Below are positions 43,563 through 54,193 of a stretch of DNA of 64,000 bases, in pieces. A program made the position numbers and the translations under genes. Source of the DNA: Neoceratodus forsteri (Eukaryota > Chordata > Ceratodontiformes > Ceratodontidae); contig CM057456.1 in the NCBI GenBank assembly GCA_016271365.2, positions 606,799,501-606,863,500 of the forward strand. The letters are read 5' to 3'. Each line of letters opens with the position of its first letter. Position 1 is the first letter of the stretch. A model generated the notes under the pieces. It searched no databases. It was not told the origin of the DNA and saw only the letters and a list, made by a program, of their open reading frames with translations.

Positions 43563-44479
43563 AGATGGTTTCCAAAAGTAATTTAAACCTCACTCTTGTG
43601 TGGGGCAGCTTTAAACAGAGCTACTGCCTCCTGGGTGTTAGGACTGGGATGGAAGCTAGCAAGAATTGAACCCAGGAGTGGACAGCAAGTAGCAAACTGG
43701 AATATATTGAAAACTATAAGGCCTACAGGGTAAGTGGGATATGCCAGCCAGATACACCTGCAGTTATGGAGCAATATTCAAGAGCTGTAGCCTGCTCTGA
43801 GGTTGGGGGCTGGGAGAAAATTTGTCTTAACTTAAGGTCTGTGGCTAGGTGATAATTGAGATGATGTGCTGTGAAGGCAGGACCCTTAGTGTAACCTGTT
43901 TGGAGTCTGTATTTAAATGTCACCCTTGTGTGGGGAAGTTGCAATGTGAATAAACTGAGATCCTCACCCAGTGTGTCCAATCGTGCTTGTCTTCCACCAT
44001 GTGGGTGGCACAGAGCAGAAGTAGGACATCTGACTCTGGAGGCTTGTAGGGCTTCCACAGGGTGACCACAGGTCCACAGGGGACTCTGAAGGTGGGACAT
44101 CAGACAAATGTAGGAGGTGATACATCATCTATTTACAGAATACTGTGACATTCAGCTGAGAGGCAGGTAACTAATTTTTATAAGAGCAGTAAAACTGTGA
44201 CAGGAGTAGTTAACTCTCATGGAAAGGTAGGAACAGGTAAGAAGGTTAGGACTGGGAAAGCAGGATACTCCCTCTAGGGTAAGTCTATAAGTAAGGTCAG
44301 GGAAAGACATATAAAATATAATACAATAAAAAGAGGAAGTAAGATCAGGAAAAGCAAAGCAGGCTGAACCCTATTTGGGTAGGATAATAAACTAGTTCAG
44401 GGAAAGTGGATCAGAAAACTAGGTGTACCACAGAAGTCGGAAGAGGGTAGAGGACTAATTCAAACTTGTGTAGGCACTA
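43563..44479. other. possible LTR-like or LINE 5' untranslated sequence
   Basis: Two related segments occur, CCTCACTCTTGTGTGGGGCAG near 43590 and GTCACCCTTGTGTGGGGAAG near 43918, the second followed by AATAAACTGAGATCCTCACC. This layout resembles the end of a solo LTR, but I found no TG...CA pair or target duplication. The right part (after about 44200) may be 5' sequence of the CR1 at 44480. Confidence 0.3.
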
Positions 44480-44507
44480 AGCGAGGGCATATGAAAGGTA
44501 ATGATCA

Positions 44508-45450
44508 TGAGAGTGGTGCAGTGCAATACATGTGGTGCTGCAGTTTTTTGGGAGACCTGCTGGAGAATGAAATGCTACTCCATCTGTACTCACCGCTCTG
44601 GGTTGCAGGCTGAGGTTCCTGGACTCTAGGCTGAACTGTTAAGGGTATAGTAGACCTTTTGTCCCACCCAGAGGCCACCTAGTCCTCCGTCACTCTGTCA
44701 GAGGGTGCCTAGGCAGAGACAGAATGGATGGACCCTGGTGGGCTCCAGGAGGGTGGGGATGGAGAGACAGGTGCACATTCCTTCGCCATTACCACTGTGA
44801 AACACTTTTGCCATTCTGGCAGAATGGGAGAAAGGAGAGGAGGTTCCCATCAAAGTGGGAGGGGAGGAGAGAGTTCCTCAGAAATGGAGGCCCAAAGGGG
44901 GGGTGGGAGAGGTCCACAGGCCAAGAGAAAGCAATTGCTGATGGGGGACTCTATAGTGCGGGGGACAGAATTGGTAGTTGGGGAAGGGAAGGTTAGAGAT
45001 GTGGGGTGGCTGAGAGGTGCTTCAACTTGGTGGGATGGAAAGTGTATACAAAGAATTGCTAGGACAGTGGGAGCTCGATGTCATTATCCATCTTGGGACA
45101 AATTACCTATCAAGGAGAAGGTACCAGTAGTACAGGGGAACTTCAGGGAGCTGAGGAGGGGCATTAAAGCAGATAGTACACATGGTCTTTTTCCAAGGTG
45201 CACCTGTAAAGGGCCTGGTCGAGGCAAGGGTACTCCACACCAGGGTCTTTCATGACTGGTTGAAGGAATGGTACTTGAAAGAGGGCTTTGGCTATACTGG
45301 GGACTGAGAACCAACCAGGGAAGGTGTAGGCCTCTATAAGGGAGATATCCTGCATCCTTCAAGGAAGGGGACTGCAGGTGTGAGGTTTAGATATGTATTT
45401 AGATGAGCATTTAAACCAGCTGGGGGGGGCAGAAAATCCAATGGAGGCAA
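44508..45450 (+). pseudogene. CR1 ORF1 with SGNH hydrolase, broken
   Basis: Begins with a finger MRVVQCNTCGAAVF then CWRMKC, equivalent to MRCSGCGAAVH at 63456. It breaks off near 44620. The frame at 44728-45255 holds the hydrolase block I LLMGDSIVRG (near 44935-44965) and GASTWWDG. Block III is degraded near 45080-45110 (HLGTNYL-like in another frame). Block V survives near 45335 as GDILHPSRKG. The catalytic set is damaged. Confidence 0.7.
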
Positions 45451-45719
45451 GAATTTCCCTTGATGGTACAATATCAGACAGCAAAGGGCCCAAGGGGTGG
45501 AAACACCCCTAGGGCAGAGGTACAGGAAGGTAGGGCATGTGACGTGATGAAAGAAGATGGGGAAATCAATCAGGGATGAGAGGACAGTGTATTGAATGAG
45601 ATCAGGAATGGGGAGAACAAAATGGGATGCGATAAGTTAGAAAGGGCTTCAGATACCAACATAGGCAAGAAAGGGATGGAGACACAGGGCATTGGGCAAG
45701 GGGGAAAGAAGTTCTGGAG

Positions 45720-46485
45720 GGGCATGAGTGCTAATGTAAGGAGCCTTGGAAATAAAATTCCAGACTTGGGAGACTAGCATGGTGGAGGTTAACTTGGATT
45801 TAGTGACCATAACAAAATCATGGGGCACTGAGCCCTATGACTGGGACATGAACATACTGGGCTACTCTCTGTTTAGGACAAACAGGGCAGGGAGGAGGAG
45901 TTGAACTATATTCGAAGGAGAGAATCAAGGCCACAGAGGTACAGGGGCACCTGGAAATGGAAGTGGCTGAAAGTCCTGTTGGTCATCCTGGAGACAGGCT
46001 CTGGGACTGCTATCCATACCTAGGTATGGTACAAACTTGCAGCAGTATGGGAGCCAGTGGATAGTGCACTAGGGGAAGCCATCATCAGGATGGCAAGTAA
46101 GGTAGATGTGATACTACAGTGCCTGGAGACTTCATTCTGCCAGATATGGAATGGAACCTTCCAGCTGCTGATCCTGCAAGGAGCATAGTCATTATTTACT
46201 CTGTACAAGGGGCTTTTCTCAGGCACCTAATCAAAGAACCTGCTAGGGACTGGGCAGAGTTGGATCTCATGCTTACAAACAGGGACAGCATTGCAGACAT
46301 CACAGTGGGCAGTCCCTGGTTACCTTGGGGTTTTCATAACTGATGACCTCAAAGTGGCATGGCAGTTTGATAAAGCAGTGGGTAGGGATAGTAGGATGCT
46401 GGGGTGCATAGAGAGGGATATCTCCAGCGGGAGGAGGGCAGTGGTGTTGCTACTGTATCACTTGCTGGCGACCCAGATGAGGACA
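45720..46485 (+). pseudogene. CR1 endonuclease joined to a misplaced post-polymerase segment
   Basis: Endonuclease pieces: MSANVRSLGNKIPDL near 45725, a degraded TKSWG-like ETW block, then GDFILPDMEWNLPAADPARS near 46125 and LDLMLTNRDSIADITVG ending near 46310. Where HLGSSDHH should follow, the sequence becomes LGVFITDDLKVAWQFDKAV, RMLGCIERDISSGRRAVV and LLYHLL. These match the LGVIISDDLKV...LGCI...LPLY region found after the reverse transcriptase in other CR1s. After about 46485 the normal linker RIMDFRRGDFKEL resumes. Confidence 0.72.
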
Positions 46486-46849
46486 AGGATAATGGACTTC
46501 AGGAGGGGGGATTTTAAAGAACTGGGAGACTGCCTCAGAAATTGCCTGAAATGGGGTGTATTACCAGGCTGGAGTAGAGGCACAGTGGGGATTAGGGAAG
46601 AATAAGGGAGTGTATAATTAGGGCGAAAATCCTCTGCTTGAAGGAGGTAATCAAAAGCAGAAGAAAAAGGAGACCATTATCGTTCTCCAAGGAGGTGGCA
46701 ACAGTGATGAAAGAAACAAAGGGTGGCATTCAAAAGGTACAAAGAAACGGAAGGAAGCAGGCAAGGCATTTAGGGGAGCAAAAACACAGACAAAGGAAGG
46801 GATTGCTTGAGGGGTGGCTTAAAGGGCTAACATGTTTTTAGGAATGTTA

Positions 46850-48115
46850 AGTAAGAAGAACTCTCCTTAAAGATTATATTATGAATTTCCAATATACTTC
46901 AGGAAGCATGGATCCATCACAGCATGGCTTTGTAAAGGGGAGGTCCTGTCAGATGAATCTTCTGGAGTTTTACGGGAAAGTCAATAAGGCTCTGGATGAA
47001 GGGAAGCCCGTGGACATTGTTTACCTTCACTTTGACAAGGCTTTTGACAAGGTTTCACATGACAAATTAATAGAAGTACTGATAAAACAGGGTTTACCTG
47101 GTAACATCACTTACTGGATACAGTCATGGTTGACAGACAGGAAGCAGAGAGTATGTATAAAAGGGGAATATTCAGATTGGGTCAGTGTGACCAGTGGGGT
47201 CCCACAAGGCTTGGTTTTGGGCCCTATGTTGTTCAATCTATACATAGCAACTATGAGTCCATTACAGGAAATCTGGATTTCAAAATTTGCAGATGATACC
47301 GCATAGGTTATATAGTTAATAATAGGGAGGATGCTGATGTAACACAATCTGCCCTGGAAAGCCTGGAAATATGGGCATATGATTATGGCTCAACATTTAA
47401 CAAAAATAAATGTACAGTAATGCACCTGGGGAGACACAACAGAAAATATCAATATCAACTGGGGAACATTGATTTAAGTGAGGTATGCGAAGAGAGGGAC
47501 CTCGGTATAATAATTACAAATGATCTAAGTTTCAGAACCCACTACAATCAACTTATAAAAAAAACAAGTAATATACAATCTTGCATAAACAGACACATTA
47601 GCAGTAGGAGCAAAGAGGCCTTGCTACCCCTATACACCGCGTTGGTACATCCCCATGTGGAGTACTGCACCCAGTTATGGGCCCCAGGAGGCAAAGGAGA
47701 TATAAAAAGTTTAGAGAGAGTACAGAAAAGAGCAAAACGAAGGATAAAAGAGACACAAGGTTTGTGTTATGAGGATCGGCTCCTAACCTTGGGATTATAC
47801 TCACTGGAATATAAAAGAATGAGGGGAGATACATGCTTTATATTCAAGACACTAAAGGATAGTGATTTATGGGAACAATTAAATCTGATATATAGGGATC
47901 AGGTTTATAATACTAGAGCACATCCTCTACAAATCTACAGGGAGAGAATAAATATGGTTAAAAGAAAACACTGGTTGACTGTGAGGATAGTAAAAATCTG
48001 GAATGAACTTCCATTGGATATAGTGTCTAGTAGAACAACGGCTGAATTTAAATGTAAGTTGGATAGATACTTGCTTAGTAATAAAATCTTGGGGTATAAT
48101 TGATTTAGAGGCGAG
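46850..48115 (+). mobile_element. LINE of a distinct CR1-group subfamily, 5'-truncated
   Basis: Contains only the reverse transcriptase and C-terminal region. It lacks the TTCTATG tail of the other CR1s and ends near 48115-48165 with CTGTTATACCTATGAAACC. It adjoins the CR1 at 44480-46850 and may be inserted in it. Confidence 0.75.
46881..48103 (+). pseudogene. LINE reverse transcriptase and C-terminal domain, one frameshift
   Basis: The frame at 46881-47306 has SQHGFVKGRSCQMNLLEF, motif A VDIVYLHFDKAFDKV (the usual D-F-S is H-F-D), TSGVPQGLVLGPMLFNLY and the catalytic FADDTA. A frame change near 47306-47420 leads to an open 227-residue frame (47420-48103). It contains CTVMHLGRHN, RDLGIIITNDLSF, SCINRHISSRSKEALLPLY, HVEYCTQLWAPGG and RMRGDTCFIFKTLK, and ends LDRYLLSNKILGYN. 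The C-terminal half is intact and unusually well kept for this window. Confidence 0.85.
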
Positions 48116-48639
48116 TATATGGATCCTCGGATCTACTAAATTGCTCTGTTATACCTATGAAACCTATAAAGAGAACTGCTGTACAAGGGAAGGAATTGTG
48201 AGAAAGAGAAGGGCAGAAGGGGGACGCTGTGAGGAAGGGGACCAGGAAACAGCATACATGTTATTTTACATAGAAACATAAAAAGTGATGGCAGAAGGGG
48301 ACCTCTAGATCCATCTAGTCTGCCCATAAGCCTACCCACTCCCCAACTGCTATTCAGTGTTATGATTCTTTTGTACTTATCCCAAGCCTTTTTGAATGTT
48401 CCAACTGTTTTTGCTTCCATCACCTCAGGTGGCAGACAGTTTCATGCATCCACTACCCTCTCTGTAAAGAAGAACTTTCTTGCGTTGCCCTTAAATTTGC
48501 TCCTTCTAGCTTCATGCTGTGACCTCTGGTTCTTGTGTGGCTCTTGAACTGAAAAAGGTCCTGATCCTGTTCCTTGTTGATTCTCTTCACTTATTTGAAT
48601 GTTTCTATCATGTCTCCCCTATCTCTCTGTTGTTCAAGG

Positions 48640-48835
48640 CAATACACGTTGAGTCCTTCGATAAAGGGTCGAGTAAGACCAGAAACGGGTCAGGCAAGTT
48701 TTTACAAAAAAGTAAAGTCTTTTTTATTTACCTGCAGTGTTCAGTATGTTTTGTGGAGGTGAGATGCCTGGTTTTGTCATGTTCATGTTGAGTTCTTGCA
48801 GTCACTTCCCGTAGTTTACATTGTGAAGTCCCCAA
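48640..48835 (+). mobile_element. PLE terminal fragment inserted in CR1
   Basis: Contains a hammerhead-like block (48656-48691), a T/A-rich spacer and TTTATTTACCTGCAGTGTTC. This is the order seen in PLE terminal repeats. The borders with CR1 are approximate. Confidence 0.55.
48656..48691 (+). ncRNA. degenerate hammerhead-type motif
   Basis: CUUCGAUAA stands where CUGAUGA is expected, then stem II GGGUC-GAGUAA-GACCA (4 of 5 pairs), GAAA (48682-48685) and CGGGUC, a 2-bp AC/GU stem III with a GUC triplet. The 3' half is canonical and the 5' box is damaged. Confidence 0.5.
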
Positions 48836-49576
48836 ATCATTTTTGTAGCTTTCCTCAGCACTGTCTCAAGTCTGTCTATATCCTTCTAGAGGTGTGGTCT
48901 CCAGAACTGTACTCTGTACTCCAGATGCGGTCTCACCAAAGATCTGTAAAGTGGCATGATAACCTCTCTTTTTCTGCTAGTAATCCCCCTCCTTATACTG
49001 CTCAGCATTCCATTTGCCTTTAATGCTGTTTTCACGCATTGTTTGGATGTTTTCAGACCATGTGCTATGATTACTCCCAGATCTCTTTCCTGCTTTGTTG
49101 ATTCTTATTTGACTCATAGAAACATGGAAATTGTCAGCAGATAAGGACTGCCTGGCCCATTTAGTCTGCCCGTAAGCCCTTGTAATGGATTACTGCTTCC
49201 TATTCACCCGCTGCTGTACCTCTGTGGTTCCCCTATGCCTGTCCCAAGCTTGCTTGAATCCATCCACAGCGCTTGCTCCCACCACCTCGTGAGGCAGACC
49301 ATTCCATGAATCCACCACCCTCTCTGTGAAGAACTTCCTCACATTTCCTCTTAACTTCCCACCTTCCAATTTTATGTCATGCCCCCTCGTTCTTGTATTG
49401 GAAAATGTCTTCCCCCTGCACCTTGTTTATACCCTTGAGGTACTTGAATGTTTCTATTGTGTCCCTTCTTTCCCTCCTCTCTTCCAGCAAGCACATATTG
49501 AGGTCCCTTAATCTTTCTTCATAAGTCTTGTGTTGCAAGCCCTGTACCATCTTAGTCGCCCATCTCTGGACTATCT

Positions 49577-50713
49577 CTAGCCTGTTAATGTCCCTACAAA
49601 GGGGCGGCTCCAGAACTGCACACAGTACTCCATGTGAGGCCTGACCATGGTTTTATATAATGGCATCACTACCTCCCTCCTTCTGCTAGTAATACCCCTG
49701 CTTATGCACCCCAGCATGCCACTGGCCCTCCCAGCTGCCTTAGTACTCTGCTTTGACATTTACAGGTCATCTGAAATAATAACCCCCCGGGCCCTTTCCT
49801 CCTTTGTGACTGTCAGCACCCCCCATCCTGTAGCTTTCCCCAGGGTTTCTGTGTCCAAGGTGCATAATTTGCACGTTTTTGAACTAAACTTCAGTTGCCA
49901 ATCCTCAGACCATTTTTCAAGCTTCCCCAGGTCCCTCCTCATTTTCTCCACTCCCCCTTGGGTATCCACTCTGTTACAGATCTTGGTGTCATCTGCAAAC
50001 AGGCAGACCTTTCCCTCCAGCCCTTCTGCAATGTCGTTAATGAAGACATTGAACAGGACTGGCCCCAGGACAGATCCCTAAGGCACCCCACTAGTCACCC
50101 CCCTCTCCTCAGACTGCACCCCATTTACCACCACCCTCTGCCTCCTGTCTATTAGCCAGTTTCTAACCAGGTTTACCACCCTGTCCCCCATGCCCAGCCC
50201 ACCCAGCTTGTTTATCCGCCTCCTATGTGGGACAGTGTCAAAGGCTATGCTGAAATCAAAGAAAGTGATGTTCACTACCCCACCCTGATTTACTTCCTTT
50301 GTCACCCAGTCAAAGAAATCAACCAGATTTGTCTGACATGACCTCCTCACTGTGAATCCGTGTTGCCTGTGGTCCTGGGCTCTGATGGCTTCTAGATGCC
50401 CCACTATCCTTTCTTTAAGCAATGTCTCCATGATCTTCTCCACTACTGAGGTGAGGCTGACTGGTCTATGGTTCCCCAACTCCTCCCTGCTGCCAGATTT
50501 GTGTACAGGGATCACATGTGCCCTCCTCCAATCCTCTGGTACCACCCCAGTGTTGAATGACTCAGTAAACATGGCTGCCAGAGGTTCTGCTATCTCTCTT
50601 CGGAGTTCTCTTAATATCCTTGGGTGTATGCCTTCTGGTCCCATATCCTTGTCCACCTTCAATTTAGTGAGCTCCTGCGGGACCCTTTCCCTTGTGAATG
50701 GACTATTGTCCAC
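49577..50713 (-). pseudogene. CR1 reverse transcriptase region
   Basis: The frame at 50713-50078 has MGPEGIHPRILRELR, NHRPVSLTSVVEK, RRSCQTNLVDFFDWV, motif A ITFFDFSIAFDTVPH (altered from YLDFSKAFD) and GVTSGVP. A stop follows near 50078. The antisense of 50070-49970 encodes the catalytic region in another frame (LFADDTKIC visible around 49985-50010). The frame at 49969-49760 has RRDLGKLEKWSEDWQL, and 49759-49577 has GRASGMLGCISRGITSRRREVV. It is inactive. Confidence 0.83.
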
Positions 50714-50717
50714 CTCT

Positions 50718-51924
50718 TCACCCCCTTGGCAACTGCTGTGGCCCCTGCTCCTTCCCCTCTTCTGCGAATACGGAACAGAAATATTTATTCAGCATTTCTG
50801 CCTTTTCCATGTCACCCTCCTTGCATTCCCCTTCCTTGAGCCTTGCAGTCCCCCTCTTGTTTTTCCTCCTTTCGCTGATGTACCTGAACAATGTCTTGTC
50901 CCCTTTCTTAACTGACTGTGCTAAACCTTCCTCATTCCGTGCCTTTGCTCTCCTTACTGCCTTTTCCGCTTCCCTTGGACACTCTAGGTACTCCTCCCTG
51001 TCCTCCTCCTCCTCCCTTTTGGTCTCCTTATATTTCCTGAACTCTTTCTTTTTGCTCTGACGTTTACCACTATCTCTGTCAAGAACCACAGTGGCTTTCT
51101 CCTTCTCTTGCTTTTGGATGCATCGGTTTGTTACTTCCAGTAAAGCTTCCTTTAGATGCTTCCACTGTTCTTCCACTTCCCCACCTGCCCCTGTTCTCTC
51201 CAGGGCTCTTTTGATATCCCTTCCCATTTCAGCAAAGTCAGCAGTTTTGAAATCCAAAACCTTTGTCCTAGTATGACTTGAGTGAGTTTCTGTCCCTATG
51301 CTGTACCACACAATTGTGTGATTGCTGGATCCTAGTTGGCCTTCTACCTGGACATCTGCAATTCGGTCCCTGTTGGTCATTACTAGATCCAGAATTGCCC
51401 TGTCTCTGGTGGGATCAAGCACAAGCTGCCAGAGTCTAGCCTCATGGAGGGAATCAAGGATGCCTCTGCTTCTTGCTGAAGTAGCTGCACTGGTGTTCCA
51501 ATTCATGTCTGGCATACTGAAATCCCCCCATCAGTAGAATTTCACCTTTCATTGCCATCTCATGTATTTCCTCCACTAGCTCCCTGTCCAGTTCCTCTTC
51601 CTGTCCTGGAGGCCTGTGTATCACCCCTGTGTATATTTCTGTGCCATTTCCAGGTATAAGAGTGATCCACAGTACCTTAGCCTCCCCCTGCCTACCCTGT
51701 GCCTGTGTTGCCATTATACCCTCTCTGACATACAGGGCTACTCCCCCTCCCTTTTTGCCCTCCCTATCCCTCCTGAATAGAACATATCCTGGTACATTTG
51801 TTTCCCACTCACGATTAGCTGTGTACCAGGTTTCAGTTATTGCTACTATGTCCAGGTTTCCTTCAGTTATTAAGGTCTCCATGTGTGGGACTTTATTTCT
51901 CAGGCTGTGTGCATTTGTCAACAT
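50718..51924 (-). pseudogene. CR1 endonuclease and linker
   Basis: The frame at 51924-51454 has LTNAHSLRNKVPHMETL, DIVAITETWYT, FRRDREGKKGGGVALYVREGI, TLIPGNGTEIYTG and IHRPPGQEEELD. The frame at 51515-50718 starts MPDMNWNT and has ILDLVMTNRDRIADVQVEG, LGSSNHTIVWYSIG (the catalytic SDH is SNH) and a long basic, charged linker. Together they are a nearly complete endonuclease with one frame change near 51500, at the DFN motif. Confidence 0.85.
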
Positions 51925-52379
51925 GACCTTCCAAGTTTTACTGCCTGACCTCTCTCTCTTTTCCTGTTTTTAGTCCTCTGCATCTTCCCCCCTTTCCTGA
52001 TATTTTTCTCGTGTTCCCGATTCCTTTACTTCTACATTTCTGCCTGACTCTGATGACCTTGATATCAGCTCCGCTTCCTGCTCCATTTTTCTGCTTTCTC
52101 TACCATGTGGGGGTGAGTTGCCTGAGTATCTCTCCTCCTGTTGCCCTTCCTCCTGGCTAGTTTAAATGCTCATCAGCAAAGCATTTAAACAGTCATTTGA
52201 GGGCTGCCTTCCCCTTGCTGGACAGATGCAGTCCATCCCCACTGTATAGGGCTGCATCACCCCAGGTGGGTCCCTAGTCCTCAATAAAGCCATATCCCTT
52301 CTCGTTGAACCATCCTTTCAACCATGTGTTGAAGTTACTAATGCAGATATTCTTCTCCCCCCCCGCTAAGTCAAACAGG

Positions 52380-52650
52380 GTCAGGGGGCAACTAAGGGAT
52401 AAAGTCAGAATCAAGCGGCATCACATATAAAACCCACATACTCCACCTTGAGGTAAAAGTTTCTATCTTTTCATTAAACTGTGCGTGATTTTTTCCATCA
52501 TGTATATCATTAATTGTGGCCCTCCAATCAATCATGCTAGCTATGGTTGGACAGAGCCAGCATCGAGTTACACATTTCTGGCTACCAGGAGCATAATCCC
52601 CAGTAGATATTTTATATGCCTATCCTTGAGTTCCGCTGGGTAGTGGTGGA
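52380..52650 (-). pseudogene. L1/Tx1-type LINE C-terminal end (outer part of split copy)
   Basis: The minus strand reads GIMLLVARNVTRCWL, IASMIDWRATINDIH and FNEKIETFTSRWSMWV across 52600-52440. This is the characteristic C-terminal tail of Tx1/L1-group ORF2 (AKK-I...W...P....W...I....EK..F...W). It belongs in order after the part at 53258 and beyond, so a plus-strand L1 end separates the two. Confidence 0.6.
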
Positions 52651-53257
52651 ATAGGTAGAGCTGCAGGATTAAAGATCTAGGTTCTTTGCCACTAACCTTG
52701 TCTATGAGTGAAAAAAAAATGGACCTCAGTAGCCTCTCTATGTTTTAAAAGACTGATACTTAGTCACTGGAAAGATAAATGTGCCCCTACTTTAGAAGAA
52801 TGGGTTAGGGCTCTAGCTAAGGTAGCTGTTAATGAATATGTTAGCCATTGCAATGCTAGAACTATAGATAAATATAATGTAATGTGGCATCCATTTTTCT
52901 CTTGGCTAGATTCTTCTTAGAAGTTTATCAGTTATAATCATTAGACATTGCCTGACTGGAACATAGGTATAGTATCTAAGTTAAAATTGGTTGATGGGCA
53001 CTTGTTCATATTTTAGTTGTAAGATATTTCAATTTACATATAGTGGCTTGAGACAAAAATTTTATTTACCTATGCATTTATTTATTTTCCCTTTGGTCTC
53101 ATATTTGAGGGCAGGTGTATGTCGGTATATCTTTCTCTCTGTACGTGATTGAGTTTAATATTGATATATGTTTTCGTGTACATTACTCCCTTTGCTGAGA
53201 TGTTTATGTTGTATTTATTATGGAAAACTTAATAAAGATTGTTTGAAAAAAAAAAAG
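52651..53257 (+). mobile_element. L1/Tx1-type LINE 3' end with poly(A)
   Basis: The frame at 52708-52920 encodes FKRLILSHWKDKCAPTLEEW and DKYNVMWHPFFSWLDSS, the C-terminal tail of Tx1/L1-group ORF2, ending in a stop at 52918-52920. A 330-base 3' untranslated region follows, with AATAAAG near 53231 and an A run at 53247-53257. The first 50 bases (52651-52700) are not clearly L1. This 5'-truncated copy lies inside a minus-strand L1. Confidence 0.75.
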
Positions 53258-54193
53258 GATCAAGCTTCTTGCAGGACCAGAGAGCTTTCCAGTTACAATC
53301 CTGAAGGAATGGTTGCAGTAAGGTGCAGGTCCACATGATGTGGAAGTGGATTCACAGAGGCTTCCCACAGAGCCTCCAACATGTTGCTGATCCACATCTA
53401 GAATATCCTGAGGTAATTGCTGGGGTTCTAAAGTATCATATCAGATGCTTCCAGGCATACTCCTTCCAGATACATGAGGTCACCACTCTCCTTACTTCAT
53501 AACAGCCCTTCTCCCAGTCTGACACAGGAAGCTGTATCTGGAGTTCACTCTTCCATTACCTAGCCACCCCCAGGATGTCCTCTTGTCGGGTTACAATTAA
53601 TGCTTTGTATATTATGGATAATAAGTGATTGGGGGTTTGTGTACAGATATGATGCATTAATTCTTGTATCAGAGCAAAAGCCTCCATGACGTAGGGTACA
53701 TAGGAGGGTTGGTTGTTAAGAAAATGGCAGACTTGTAGATATCAGAAAAAGTATTTCTGAGGTAAGGCATATTGTTGTTTGAGGTCCTCAAATGTCCATA
53801 TAGTCCCCCAATCACTCATCTGACTCAAATAGATTAAATTATTCCTTTGCCAGTCTCAAAATATGATATCCAGGTGAGCTGGTAAAAAGATTCCAGTTGT
53901 GCCAGAGGGCATACCCAGATCTGGTGAGGGGCCAGTGATACCAAGGAGACTACACCCCTCCAGACCTCTCCCACACTACGCAGCCAGGGATTACCCTTCA
54001 GCCATTCTCTGAGGGTTGGGCCTGTGCCAAACAGATAACCAGTCATCTCATGTGGGGGCATCAGATAGTCCTCCATGGCCAGCCATTGTGGATCACCACC
54101 CTTATATGCCAGTGAAAGCAGATTCTAAGCTGTGCTGACATATGGTAGACTTGTAAATCAGGCAGACCCAAACCCCATGGACCTTGGGTAGCA

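Larger units (their letters stand above)
44480..46850 (+). mobile_element. CR1-type LINE 5' two-thirds, internally rearranged
   Basis: Plus-strand CR1 with ORF1 (about 44508-45450), endonuclease (about 45730-46318) and linker (46490-46845). The reverse transcriptase of this copy is absent; another LINE begins at about 46850. A segment at 46320-46480 belongs to the post-polymerase region and is out of order. Confidence 0.78.
48268..49110 (-). mobile_element. CR1-type LINE 3' end with a PLE fragment inside
   Basis: Minus-strand CR1 3' end. The tail ACATAGAAACATA (plus reading) is at 48270-48282, followed by the AGTCTGCCCAT segment and decayed C-terminal coding sequence (FKKAWDKYKR near 48370). 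Homology to CR1 is interrupted from about 48640 to 48835 by PLE-type sequence, then resumes with the region antisense to RPHLEYSVQFW and ending near 49110. Confidence 0.78.
49115..52370 (-). mobile_element. CR1-type LINE, minus strand, lacking most of ORF1
   Basis: Order on the minus strand: ORF1 C-terminal end near 52370-52200 (INTWLKGWFNEKGYGF-like, then GDGLHLSSKGKAAL with the SGNH block V histidine), endonuclease 51924-51290, linker to about 50720, reverse transcriptase 50713-49577 and a CATAGAAACATGG tail near 49115-49128. It is 5'-truncated inside ORF1. Confidence 0.87.

Noticed and set aside
43563..44100. Solo LTR
   Set aside because: AATAAA and a repeated TTGTGTGGGG segment are suggestive, but no TG...CA ends or target duplication could be found.
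52651..52705. tRNA-like or SINE fragment (TAGTGGTGGAATAGGTAGAG, AGGTTC)
   Set aside because: Box-like bases are present but too short and unpaired to support a call. It is kept inside the L1 3' end feature.
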